From: Fodinibacter sp963800505
GTDB lineage: Bacteria > Actinomycetota > Actinomycetes > Actinomycetales > Dermatophilaceae
Assembly: GCA_963800505.1 (NCBI GenBank)
Contig: CAWDBL010000022.1
Span: 62,001 to 126,000, forward strand
Reading direction: 5' to 3'
DNA length: 64,000 bases
A model generated the notes under the pieces. That model was not told the DNA's origin. It was given only the letters and a program-made list of their open reading frames with translations, and searched no databases. The position numbers and the translations under genes were made by a program. Shown here piece by piece: positions 14,425-23,073 of the stretch (its first letter is position 1; every line of letters begins with the position of its first letter).

Positions 14425-16097
14425 CCGCGGTGGCGAGCGCACGGCATCCGGCCGCGACCCGGGGCTCGGACCCGCTGCGGCTGTGGCGCCAGACCCGCCA
14501 CGAGCTCGTCGCCCTGCGCCGCACCCCCATCACGCTCATCCTCAGCATCGGCCTGCCCCTGCTGTTCTTCGTGCTCCTGTCGGCGCTGTTCGGCAACCAG
14601 ACGGTCTCCGAGGGCGGCGTGCGGATGGTGCAGTTCCTGGCCCCGGGCATGGCCTCGTTCGGGGTCGTCATGGCGACCTTCACCTTCCTCGCCGTGGGCC
14701 TGGCGGAGGCGCGCGCGACCGGGGTGGTCAAGCGCCAGTCGGGCACCCCGGCGCCACGGTGGCTGCTCATCGCGGGACGGGTGGGTGCCGCCCTGCTGCT
14801 CGGGCTGGTCTCGACCGGCCTCGTGCTGGGTGCCGGCGTCGTCTTCTACGACCTGCAGGTGCCCAGCCGGTCGATCCTGGCGATCGTCGTCACCCTGCTC
14901 ATCGCCTCCGCCTGCTTCAGCGCGCTGGGGCTCGCGCTGGCGATGGCCCTGCCGTCGATGCAGCTGACCGTCGCGGTGAGCAACGGCATCGTCATCCCGC
15001 TTGCCTTCATCTCCGACATGTTCATGATGAGCGGGCGGATGCCGGACTGGCTCGCGACAATCGGCTGGCTGTTCCCTCTGAAGCACCTGACGGCGATCTT
15101 CGGTGACGCCCTCAACCCCTACCTGAGCGGCTCCGGCTTCGAGCTCGACCACCTCGCCGTCCTCGCCCTGTGGGGGCTGGCCGGGGCGGTCCTGGCGACG
15201 GTGCAGCTGGGCCGCGACCGCGACCGCGACGCCTCCCGCCCGGCCGAGCAGCGGGCCAGCCGGGCGCGCGCCCGCCGGGAGCTGGCGGACACGTCGGCCC
15301 GGCGCACCAGCTCCCCGTCCACCGGTGCACTGGTGGTCGACCAGGTGCGCCACACGCAGTCGGTGCTGTGGCGCAACGCCTCGGCCGTCTTCTTCGCCGT
15401 GGCCTTCCCGGTGCTGCTCGTGGCGATCATCCCGGCCGTCAATGGCGGCGGAGACCAGCTCATCGACGACGGGCAGAGCCTGGGCGTCTTCTACGCGGGG
15501 ACGATGGCGATCTACGGCGCCGCCGTCACGGCCTACGTCAACATGCCGCAGGGCGTCGCCGAGGCGCGCGACCGCGGGGTGCTCAAGCGCACCGGCGGGA
15601 CGCCGCTGCCCGCCGGCGCACTGGTGGTGGGCCGAGTGGTCGGTGCGCTGGCCGTCGCCCTCCTCACCGGGGTGGTCATCGTCGTGGTCGCCGGCCTGGC
15701 CTTCCGCCCGGCGTGGCCGCCCGGGCTGCCTGCTGCCGCACTGGTCCTCGCCCTGGCCGCGGTCTGCTTCGCCGTCGTGGGCCTGGCCGTCATGACGTTC
15801 GTGCGATCCGCGCAGGCGCTCACCGGCGTCACGCTCGGCACGCTGCTCCCCCTGGCCTTCATCTCCGACGTCTTCATCATCGGCGCGAGCTTCCCGCCGG
15901 TGCTCGACGCGGTGTCGTGGTTCTTCCCGCTGCGGCACGCCTCGGCAGCGATGAGCCAGGCACTCGCCCCCGGGGCGGCATCCGGCCTGCCCGTGGGGCA
16001 CCTGGCCGTCCTGCTGGCCTGGACCCTGGCCGGCGCCGTGGTGCTGTGGTGGCGCTTCGGATGGGAGCCGACCCGGCCGACCGGCAGACGAACCTGA
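14421..16097 (+). CDS. Tandem-fused ABC-2 type permease
   Basis: This 558-residue membrane protein is two ABC-2 permease modules in one chain. Module 1 (~30-265) ends with PLAFISDMFMMSGRMPDW and FPLKHLTAIFGDAL. Module 2 (~315-545) ends with the parallel PLAFISDVFIIGASFPPV and FPLRHASAAMSQAL. Each repeats GVVKRQSGTPAP / GVLKRTGGTPLP. A basic linker (~268-300, rich in Arg/Ala/Asp) joins them. Normal DrrB permeases are ~250-280 residues and dimerise, so this is an obligate pseudo-dimer. It is coupled to the upstream ATPase. Confidence 0.9.
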   Translation: MTAVASARHPAATRGSDPLRLWRQTRHELVALRRTPITLILSIGLPLLFFVLLSALFGNQTVSEGGVRMVQFLAPGMASFGVVMATFTFLAVGLAEARATGVVKRQSGTPAPRWLLIAGRVGAALLLGLVSTGLVLGAGVVFYDLQVPSRSILAIVVTLLIASACFSALGLALAMALPSMQLTVAVSNGIVIPLAFISDMFMMSGRMPDWLATIGWLFPLKHLTAIFGDALNPYLSGSGFELDHLAVLALWGLAGAVLATVQLGRDRDRDASRPAEQRASRARARRELADTSARRTSSPSTGALVVDQVRHTQSVLWRNASAVFFAVAFPVLLVAIIPAVNGGGDQLIDDGQSLGVFYAGTMAIYGAAVTAYVNMPQGVAEARDRGVLKRTGGTPLPAGALVVGRVVGALAVALLTGVVIVVVAGLAFRPAWPPGLPAAALVLALAAVCFAVVGLAVMTFVRSAQALTGVTLGTLLPLAFISDVFIIGASFPPVLDAVSWFFPLRHASAAMSQALAPGAASGLPVGHLAVLLAWTLAGAVVLWWRFGWEPTRPTGRRT

Positions 16098-16106
16098 GCG
16101 CCGCCC

Positions 16107-16139
16107 TTGACAACCTACAACCATTCGGTTGTAGGTTGT
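16107..16139 (+). promoter_or_regulatory. Promoter with embedded ArsR operator
   Basis: TTGACA (16107-16112) is followed after 19 bases by TAGGTT (16132-16137). Nearly the whole promoter is a perfect inverted repeat: ACAACCTACAACC (16110-16122), ATTC, then its complement (16127-16139). The -10 ends seven bases before GTG 16144, so the mRNA is probably leaderless. Bound repressor would cover both promoter elements, indicating autoregulation. Confidence 0.8.
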
Positions 16140-16143
16140 ACCC

Positions 16144-16476
16144 GTGACCGAGAACAGCGAGGACCGGGCCGATGCCCTGTTCCACGCCCTCTCCGACCGC
16201 ACCCGGCGCGACATCCTGCGCCGAGTGCTGGCCGGTGAGCACTCGGTCACCGCCCTGGCGACGAGCTACGACATGAGCTTCGCCGCCGTCCAGAAACACG
16301 TCGCCGTGCTCGAGAGGGCCGGCCTGCTCAGCAAGCGGCGTTCCGGCCGCGAGCAGCTGGCCAGCGGCGACGTGGAGGCGGTCCGGTCCGTCGCCTCGAT
16401 GCTCGACGAGCTCGAGAGCGTCTGGCGGGGGCGGGTCGCCCGAATCGACGCACTACTACTTCCCAAGGAGAGCTGA
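16144..16476 (+). CDS. ArsR-family winged-helix repressor
   Basis: This 110-residue regulator contains ALSDRTRRDILRRVLAGEHS and SFAAVQKHVAVLERAGLLSK, the ArsR helix-turn-helix, without metal-binding Cys or His pairs. It belongs to the non-metal ArsR group that is typically paired with an SRPBCC protein, as here one base downstream. GTG 16144 lacks an SD and sits at the predicted transcription start. It probably represses its own operon through the 13-bp inverted repeat overlapping the promoter. Confidence 0.88.
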   Translation: MTENSEDRADALFHALSDRTRRDILRRVLAGEHSVTALATSYDMSFAAVQKHVAVLERAGLLSKRRSGREQLASGDVEAVRSVASMLDELESVWRGRVARIDALLLPKES

Positions 16477-16477
16477 C

Positions 16478-16978
16478 ATGCCCGTCACCGACATCACCAA
16501 GGACATCGAGAACCGCACCCTCGTCATCACCGCCGAGTTCGCCGCCCCGGTCGAGCGCGTCTGGGCCCTCTACGAGGACCCCCGCCAGCTCGAGCAGGTG
16601 TGGGGGCCGCCCGAGTACCCGGCGACCTTCGTCGATCACGACCTGCGCCCCGGCGCCCGGTCGACCTACTACATGACCTCCCCCGAGGGTCAGAAGTTCG
16701 CGGGCTACTGGGACATCACCGCGGTCGAGGCGCCGCAGCGACTGGCGTTCCTCGACGGCTTCGCGCACGAGGACCTCACGCCCAACCCGGAGCTGCCGAT
16801 CGGCGAGAACGTCTACGTCCTCGAGCCGGTCGACGGCGGCACCCGCGCGACCTACACGAGCACCTTCGCCACCGCGGAGGCCCTGCAGACGGTGCTCGAC
16901 ATGGGTATCGAGGAGGGCGCCGCGAGCGCCATCAACCAGATCGACGGCTTCCTCGCGAACTCCACCCAGGACGCCTGA
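16478..16978 (+). CDS. SRPBCC/AHSA1-domain protein
   Basis: This 166-residue protein of the START-like SRPBCC fold (AHSA1 group) contains FAAPVERVWALYEDPRQLEQ, WGPPEYPATFVDHDL, GYWDITAVEAPQRLAFLDGF and a C-terminal helix. It has a hydrophobic ligand-binding cavity and no known catalytic residues. ArsR-SRPBCC pairs are common in actinobacteria; the pair may sense or sequester a hydrophobic small molecule. The start follows the arsR stop by one base. Confidence 0.88.
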   Translation: MPVTDITKDIENRTLVITAEFAAPVERVWALYEDPRQLEQVWGPPEYPATFVDHDLRPGARSTYYMTSPEGQKFAGYWDITAVEAPQRLAFLDGFAHEDLTPNPELPIGENVYVLEPVDGGTRATYTSTFATAEALQTVLDMGIEEGAASAINQIDGFLANSTQDA

Positions 16979-17000
16979 GCGACAACCGCTTTCGGCAACC

Positions 17001-18032
17001 CTAGGCCGGGGCCACTCCCGGCGGCGACGGCACCGTGCTGCCCCGCACCACCAGGTGGTGCGGCACCAGGATGCTGTCGCCGTCGGGGGTGCTGGGGTCA
17101 TCGAGACGGCGCACGAGGCTGTCGACCGCGGCGCCGGCCAGCACGGCCAGGTCGACGGCCACGGTGGTGAGGCCCGGGACGCTGTGCCGACCCTCCTCGA
17201 TGTCGTCGAACCCGACGACCGCGACGTCGCCGGGGACGTCGAGGCCGTGCCGGCGCAGCGCCTCCATCGCACCGAGCGCCAACAGGTCGTTGAAGCAGAA
17301 GAGGGCGTCGAACGGCGTTCCCGCGCTGAGCAGCTCGTCGACCGCCCGGATGCCGGCCGCGCGGGTGAAGTCCTCCGTCGGCACCTCGAGCGCGGGGTCG
17401 AGACCGAGCCCGGCCTCGGTCAGCGCCTTCTCGTAGCCGGCCAGCCGCAGCTCGGCGGTCGCGGCCGTGGACCCACGTTTGGCGCCCACGGCGGCGACCC
17501 GTCGCCGGCCCAGGCCGACGAGGTGTACGACGGCCTGGGTCGACGCGGCGACGTTGTCGGCGGCGACCCGGCTGCGCTGGCTGGCCATCAGGTGCTCCCC
17601 GAGCAGCACCAACGGCACCGCCGGTGACGCCTCGTCGAGGGCGGCCTGGGTGACCGAGATCGGCGAGAAGATCAGCCCGTCGACGATGGTCGGACGCCTC
17701 CCGAGCAGCACGTCGTTCTCGCGCACGAACTCGCCACCGGTCTGCTCGACGAGCACCGACAGCCCGCGCGCGGAGGCCGCGTCGATGACCGCCGCCGCCA
17801 CGTCGCAGAAGTAGGGGTCGGTGACGCGGGGGACGGCCAGCCCGATCAGCCCGCTGCGACCGGTGCGCAGCGAGCGGGCCGACACGTTGGGCACGTAGCC
17901 GAGCGCCTCGATCGATGCCTGCACCTTCGCGCGCATCGGGCGGCTCACGGCGGGGTGCCCGTGCACGACGTTGGAGACGGTCTTGACCGAGACGCCGGCG
18001 TGGTCGGCGACGTCCTGCAACCGCACCGCCAT
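17001..18032 (-). CDS. LacI-family repressor of the arabinoside locus
   Basis: This 343-residue protein has the N-terminal LacI helix-turn-helix and hinge (RLQDVADHAGVSVKTVSNVV, then YVPNVSARSLRTGRSGLIG) and a periplasmic-binding-like effector domain ending with FDDIEEGRHSVPGLTTV. Lys and Thr in the recognition helix (VSVKTVSN) follow the family pattern. It is divergent from the arabinofuranosidase gene, with twin operators in between, so it probably represses that operon until an arabinose-type ligand binds. ATG 18032 has GGGAG six bases upstream; an in-frame GTG two codons earlier is possible. Confidence 0.92.
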   Translation of the reverse strand: MAVRLQDVADHAGVSVKTVSNVVHGHPAVSRPMRAKVQASIEALGYVPNVSARSLRTGRSGLIGLAVPRVTDPYFCDVAAAVIDAASARGLSVLVEQTGGEFVRENDVLLGRRPTIVDGLIFSPISVTQAALDEASPAVPLVLLGEHLMASQRSRVAADNVAASTQAVVHLVGLGRRRVAAVGAKRGSTAATAELRLAGYEKALTEAGLGLDPALEVPTEDFTRAAGIRAVDELLSAGTPFDALFCFNDLLALGAMEALRRHGLDVPGDVAVVGFDDIEEGRHSVPGLTTVAVDLAVLAGAAVDSLVRRLDDPSTPDGDSILVPHHLVVRGSTVPSPPGVAPA

Positions 18033-18080
18033 GACCACTCCCGTCCTCGTCCGACCTATGAGTTCATCGTCCCACACGCT

Positions 18081-18148
18081 TTACAACGTTGGAACAACGT
18101 TGTAACAATGGTTCGTCGCCATTCCGCACAGCGTTGGAACAACGTTGT
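18081..18148 (+). promoter_or_regulatory. Twin LacI-type operators
   Basis: Operator 1 (18081-18105) has perfect 11-bp arms around GAA: TTACAACGTTG, GAA, CAACGTTGTAA. Operator 2 (18128-18148) has nine-base arms with one mismatch around the same GAA. Eighteen bases (CGTTGGAACAACGTTGTA) are identical in both, starting at 18087 and 18132, exactly 45 bp apart. This suits cooperative binding or short looping by the adjacent LacI protein. Confidence 0.85.
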
Positions 18149-18194
18149 AGAAAGGGCGCACGCCACCACACCGTCGTGGACAAGGGGACTGAAC

Positions 18195-19703
18195 GTGCAG
18201 CAGTCGAGAGTCGTGCTCGACCCCGCCTTCACCGTCGGCGAGGTCGACCGCCGCGTCTTCGGGTCCTTCGTCGAGCACATGGGCCGGTGCGTCTACACCG
18301 GCATCCACGAGCCCGACCACCCCACCGCCGACGAGCACGGGTTCCGCGGCGACGTCGCCGACCTGACCCGCGAGGCGGGCGTGACCCTGGTGCGCTACCC
18401 CGGCGGCAACTTCGTCTCCGGCTACCGCTGGGAGGACGGCATCGGGCCGGTCGAGGACCGCCCCACGCGCATCGACCTCGCTTGGCGCAGCGTCGAGCCC
18501 AACACGGTCGGTCTGAACGAGTTCATGGGCTGGGCCCGGCGTACCGGAGTCGAGCCGATGATGGCGGTGAACCTGGGGACGCGAGGAGTTCAGGAGGCGT
18601 GTGACCTGCTGGAGTACGCGAACCACCCCGGCGGCACGGCGTTGTCCGACCTGCGGGCCCGGCACGGCCACCGCGAGCCGCACGGCATCCGGCTGTGGTG
18701 CCTGGGCAACGAGCTCGACGGGCCCTGGCAGATCGGGCACAAGACGGCCGACGAGTACGGCCGCCTCGCCGTCGAGACGGCCAAGGCGATGCGCCAGGTC
18801 GACCCCGGCATCGAGCTCGTGGCCTGCGGCAGCTCCAACAGCTCGATGCCGACGTTCGGTGCGTGGGAGGAGACCGTGCTCGACCACGCCTACGACGCCG
18901 TCGACCACATCAGCCTGCACGCCTACTACGAGGAACGCGACGGCGACCTCGCCAGCTTCCTCGCCTCGTCGGTCGACATGGACCACTTCATCCGCTCGGT
19001 CATCGCGACGGCCGACCTCGTGGGCGCCAAGCGACGCAGCCGCAAGCAGATCACGCTGTCGTTCGACGAGTGGAACGTCTGGTACCAGGACGAGTTCGCC
19101 GGACACACCAACCTCGAGCTGCAGCAGGCGCCGCACCTCATCGAGGATGCATTCTCCGTCGCGGACGCCGTGGCGGTCGGTGGCTTCCTCAACGCCTTCC
19201 TGCGCCACGCCGACCGGGTCAAGATCGCCTGCCAGGCGCAGCTGGTCAACGTCATCGGGCTGCTGCGCACCGAGGCGGGCGGCCCGGCCTGGCCGCAGAC
19301 GATCTTCCACCCGTTCGCGCAGACCGCCCGACTCGCCCGCGGTACCTCCCTGCGCGTGGAGCCCTCCGGCGCCTCGCACGAGACCGCCCTGCACGGGCTG
19401 GTCGACACCGTCGACGCCAGCGCCACCTGGGACGAGGCCACCGGCGACGTCGCCGTGTTCCTCGTCAACCGGCATCCGAGCGAGCCCGTGGTGGTCACCG
19501 TCGACGCGCGAGCCTTCGCGGGCCTGCAGGTCAGCGAGTGCCTCCGCCTCGAGGACGAGGACCCCCGCCGCACCAACAGCGCTGCGCACCCCCGAGCCGT
19601 TCAGCTCCGCCCCGACCCCGGCATCCGCGTCGAAGGGGGGTGTTTCGAGCTGCGGCTGGGCCCGGCGTCGTGGACTGCCGTCGCCTTGACCTCCACCCCC
19701 TGA
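18195..19703 (+). CDS. Alpha-L-arabinofuranosidase, GH51
   Basis: This 502-residue protein lacks a signal peptide, so it acts on imported arabino-oligosaccharides. It starts with RVVLDPAFTVGEVDRRVFGS and FVEHMGRCVYTGIHEP, then VRYPGGNFVSGYRWEDGIGP. The acid/base Glu is in GNELDGPWQ (Glu173) and the nucleophile in FDEWNVWY (Glu292), as expected for GH51 retaining enzymes; the C-terminal ~130 residues form the beta-sandwich. GTG 18195 has AAGGGGA upstream. It is the first gene of the LacI-controlled operon. Confidence 0.95.
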   Translation: MQQSRVVLDPAFTVGEVDRRVFGSFVEHMGRCVYTGIHEPDHPTADEHGFRGDVADLTREAGVTLVRYPGGNFVSGYRWEDGIGPVEDRPTRIDLAWRSVEPNTVGLNEFMGWARRTGVEPMMAVNLGTRGVQEACDLLEYANHPGGTALSDLRARHGHREPHGIRLWCLGNELDGPWQIGHKTADEYGRLAVETAKAMRQVDPGIELVACGSSNSSMPTFGAWEETVLDHAYDAVDHISLHAYYEERDGDLASFLASSVDMDHFIRSVIATADLVGAKRRSRKQITLSFDEWNVWYQDEFAGHTNLELQQAPHLIEDAFSVADAVAVGGFLNAFLRHADRVKIACQAQLVNVIGLLRTEAGGPAWPQTIFHPFAQTARLARGTSLRVEPSGASHETALHGLVDTVDASATWDEATGDVAVFLVNRHPSEPVVVTVDARAFAGLQVSECLRLEDEDPRRTNSAAHPRAVQLRPDPGIRVEGGCFELRLGPASWTAVALTSTP

Positions 19704-19782
19704 GCCGGCGACATCTCGGCTCCGCTCCCCCCGCCCCACCCTCTGCGCACACCGCGCGACCACCCTGAAGGAGACCACCCTC

Positions 19783-21132
19783 ATGTCCGACACCAACACC
19801 CCTCGGGACCTGTCCCGCCGCCTGCTCCTCGGGTCGTTCGGCGCCGTCGGCGCCGCCTCGGCCCTCGCCGCCTGCTCGGGGTCGAGCACTCCCCCGGGCG
19901 CCGGCGCCCCCTCCAGTGGGGCGTTCGGGGAGGGCGACACGTACACCGGCCCCAAGGTCGCCCTTGCCTTCTGGAACGGCTTCACCGGTGGTGACGGCCC
20001 GTACATGAAGAAGATGGTCGAGGAGTTCAACAAGGCCAACCCCAACGTCACCGTGTCGATGAACACCCTGCAGTGGGGCGACTACTACTCCAAGGTGCCG
20101 AACGCCGTCTCCTCCGGCGCCGGCCCCGACGTCGGTGTCATGCACATCGACCAGCTCGCCACGAACGCCGCGCGGCGCGTGATCATCCCCGTGGACGAGA
20201 TCGCGCAGGGCCTGCAGCTCTCCGAGGACGACTTCGCGCCCGTGGTCTGGAAGGCCGGCGTCTACAAGGACAACCGGTACGGCATCCCGCTCGACGTGCA
20301 CCCCCTGGGGTTCTACGCCAACACCGCCCAGCTCACAAAGGCCGGCATCGACGGCCTGCCGACAGGACCGTCCGGCTTCGAGGCGGCCGTCAAGGCCCTC
20401 CAGGAGCAGGGCGGGGTCAAGACGCCGTTCTGGGTCACGGCCACCTGGCCCGCCCACCTGATGTTCACCTCACTCATCGCCCAGTTCGGCGGCAGCATCT
20501 ACAACGCCGAGGGAACCCAGGCGACCTTCAACTCCCCCGAGGGTGTCGAGTCCCTCGAGTGGCTGCTCAGCTTCATCAAGAGCGGCGCGAGCCCGAAGAA
20601 CGTCTCGAACGACGCCCAGGCGGTGGCGTTCCGCCAGCAGCGCAACTCGCTGACGTGGGACGGCATCTGGATGATGAACGAGTGGGACAAGGTCAAGGGC
20701 CTGGACTGGGCCGCGTCCCCGGTGCCCACGATCGGGTCCAAGCCGGCCGTCTGGGCGAGCTCGCACAACCTGGTCGTCACGACCCAGGCCAGCAAGGACC
20801 CCAACAAGCTGGCCGCCTCGCGGGCGTTCATCTCCTACATCTCGGACCGCTCGATCGAGTGGGCGAAGTCAGGCCAGGTCCCGGCCCGCAACAGCGTGCG
20901 CGAGTCCCCGGAGTTCGCGTCCCTGACCGTGCAGTCGACGCTGGCCGACCAGCTGCCCAACGTCGTCTTCCCGCCGACCGTCCCCGGCATCGGTGACATC
21001 ACGACCCCCACCTACGAGACCGCGGTCAACGAGGTCATCCTCGGCAAGAAGCAGCCCAAGCCGGCCCTCGACGAGGCAGCCAAGAAGGCCGACGCGCTGC
21101 TCAAGGCCAACGTGGCCAAGTACCAGGGCTGA
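19783..21132 (+). CDS. Sugar ABC transporter substrate-binding lipoprotein (Tat-exported)
   Basis: This 449-residue protein begins with a twin-arginine signal (DLSRRLLLGSFGAVG) ending in the lipobox LAACSGS, so it is a Tat-exported, lipid-anchored solute-binding protein. The mature part is a family-1 (UgpB/MalE-type) fold, with KVALAFWNGFTGGDGPYM at the start and RQQRNSLTWDGIWMMNEW. It should bind arabino-oligosaccharides or arabinosides given the GH51/GH43 neighbours. A GAAGGAGA site lies upstream of ATG 19783. Its two permease partners downstream are both frameshifted. Confidence 0.93.
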   Translation: MSDTNTPRDLSRRLLLGSFGAVGAASALAACSGSSTPPGAGAPSSGAFGEGDTYTGPKVALAFWNGFTGGDGPYMKKMVEEFNKANPNVTVSMNTLQWGDYYSKVPNAVSSGAGPDVGVMHIDQLATNAARRVIIPVDEIAQGLQLSEDDFAPVVWKAGVYKDNRYGIPLDVHPLGFYANTAQLTKAGIDGLPTGPSGFEAAVKALQEQGGVKTPFWVTATWPAHLMFTSLIAQFGGSIYNAEGTQATFNSPEGVESLEWLLSFIKSGASPKNVSNDAQAVAFRQQRNSLTWDGIWMMNEWDKVKGLDWAASPVPTIGSKPAVWASSHNLVVTTQASKDPNKLAASRAFISYISDRSIEWAKSGQVPARNSVRESPEFASLTVQSTLADQLPNVVFPPTVPGIGDITTPTYETAVNEVILGKKQPKPALDEAAKKADALLKANVAKYQG

Positions 21133-21134
21133 CG

Positions 21135-22119
21135 ATGGCCACCCTCGCACCGGCCTCGGCCACCACCTCGCCGCAGGAGCAGCGGCGGGGTGGGGGCCGG
21201 GCGCCGAACGCCGACCCCGCCGTCATGCGAGCGGGGCTCGGGACGGCCCTGCTCTTCGTCGGCCCGTACCTCGTCCTGTTCTGCACGTTCGTGCTCGGGC
21301 CCGATCGTGTACGGCCTGTGGATCAGCCTGCACACCTGGGACTTCCTGCTGCCGGGAAAGCCGTTCGTCGGCCTGCAGAACTACGTCGCCCTCTTCACCC
21401 CGGGGTCGACCACGTCGGAGCCGTTCTGGTCCTCGATGCGGGCGACCGCCATCTTCACCGTGCTCAGCGTCCCCCTGCTCATGGTGCTGCCCCTCGCGCT
21501 CGCCGTCGCGCTCAACAAGAAGTTCCGCGGGCGCAACGCCATGCGGGCGATCTTCTTCGCCCCGTTCGTGCTCGGCGTGGCCGTCATCGGCCTGCTGTGG
21601 CGCTACCTGCTCGACCCCAACGTCGGTGTCGTCAACTACTACCTCGACCAGCTCGGCATCGACCGGATCCCCTTCACGACGGCGACACCGTGGGTGTGGC
21701 TCGCCCTCGTCGTCCCGACGATCTGGTGGACGGCGGGCTACAACATGGTCATCTTCCTCGCCGGGTTGCAGGACATCTCTGCCGAGCTCTACGAGGCGGC
21801 CGAGCTCGACGGGGCCAACGCATGGCAGCGGTTCCGCCACGTGACCCTCCCTGGCCTGCGCCCGGTGAGCATCTTCGTGCTGACCATCACGATCCTGGCG
21901 TCGGCCAACGTGTTCGGGCAGCCGTACCTCATCACGCAGGGGCAGCCGGGCCGCGAGACCCGCAGCGCCATCATGCAGATCGGTGAGGAGGGCCTGCGCC
22001 GGTTCAACATGGGCAGCGCCTCCGCGATGAGCACGGTGCTCACCGTCGCGCTCCTCCTCGTCAGCCTGGTCACTCTGTCGTTCCTGCGAGAGCGCACCCC
22101 GAAGGAGAAGACGCGATGA
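21135..22119 (+). pseudogene. Sugar ABC permease (MalF/UgpA-like), one frameshift
   Basis: The N-terminus (from ATG 21135, ending LVLFCTFVLGP) and the rest (IVYGLWISLHTWDFLLPGKP onward, through EAAELDGANAWQRFRHVTLP, the EAA loop, to the stop at 22119) are in different frames. One extra G in the GGG at 21297-21299 (gctcgggcccgatc) explains the shift; removing it restores a normal ~328-residue permease. Everything else looks conserved. It is either a very recent inactivation or a sequencing or assembly error in a G/C run. The N-terminal segment contains the first transmembrane helix. Confidence 0.85.
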
Positions 22120-23005
22120 GCACGACGACGACCAAACCGCCGAAGCCGCCGACGGCGAGGGCGGCCGCGCCGGAGCCGCGAAGCGGGTCGCGCGTGCCGT
22201 GGAGGGCGATCTTCCTCGGGGTGCTCGCGCTGCTCTTCCTCACCCCGCTGCTGTGGATGGTGACGACGTCGCTGAAGTCCACGGCCGAGGTGTCGCAGGC
22301 CGACCTCACGTTCCTCCCCGAGAACCTGAGCACCGAGGGGTACTCGAAGATCCTCGACGCGCCGCAGACGCCGGTCGGCACGTGGTTCCTCAACTCGATG
22401 GTCGCCGCCACGGCGCCAGGCGCTGCTCGTGCTCGTCGTCGCGACGATGGCCGCGTACGCCTTGGCGCGGCTGTCCTTCCCCGGCAAGCGCATCCTCACC
22501 GGCCCTCGTCCTCGCCACGTTGTTCGTGCCGCCGATCTCGCTGCTCATCCCGAACTACGTCATCGTGGCGAACCTCGGGTGGCTCGACAGCCTCACGGCC
22601 GTCATCGTCCCGGGCGCGGCCGGTGCCTTCGGCGTGTTCTTCCTGCGGCAGTTCTTCCTGTCGCTCCCCATCGAGCTGGAGGAGGCGGCGATGCTCGACG
22701 GCGCCGGCCGGTTCAAGACCTTCCTCACGGTGGTGGTGCCGTTGTCCCGGCCCGCGCTGGCGACGTTGGCCCTGCTGACGTTCCTCACGAACTGGAACGA
22801 CTTCCTCTGGCCTCTCTACGTGCTGTTCAGCCCGGAGCGCCTCACCATCCAGCCCGGCCTGTCCACGCTGCAGAGCGCCTACACCACCGACTACGCCACG
22901 ATCCTCGCCGGTGGTGCGATCGCCAGCATCCCGGTGCTGATCCTCTTCCTCATCAGCCAGCGCTTCGTCATCGAGGGCATCGCCCGCGGTGGCCTCAAGG
23001 GCTGA
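22116..23005 (+). pseudogene. Sugar ABC permease (MalG/UgpE-like), two frameshifts
   Basis: Three frames are needed to read this permease. It runs from ATG 22116 through WFLNSMVAATA, then LLVLVVATMAAYALARLSFP in the next frame, then LVLATLFVPPISLLIPNY to the stop at 23005, including the EAA loop EEAAMLDGAGRFKTFLTVVV. The shifts are at about 22411-22417 (ggcgcc) and 22500-22505 (ggccc). Each is explained by loss of one CG/GC dinucleotide, or gain of one base. The corrected protein is ~297 residues. It overlaps the first permease by ATGA. Together with the shift upstream there are three in 1.2 kb. Confidence 0.85.
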
Positions 23006-23017
23006 ACGACCACATCC

Positions 23018-23050
23018 GCCTGGCCGCCCGTTCAGGGCGGGCGGCCAGGC
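23018..23050 (+). terminator. Intra-operon hairpin after the permeases
   Basis: Thirteen-bp perfect arms (23018-23030 and 23038-23050; GCCTGGCCGCCCG) enclose a seven-base loop. It lies between the transporter genes and the GH43 gene, so it may end most transcripts or stabilise the transporter mRNA. Confidence 0.75.
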
Positions 23051-23073
23051 TCCTGCCACTACGAGGAGCCCTC

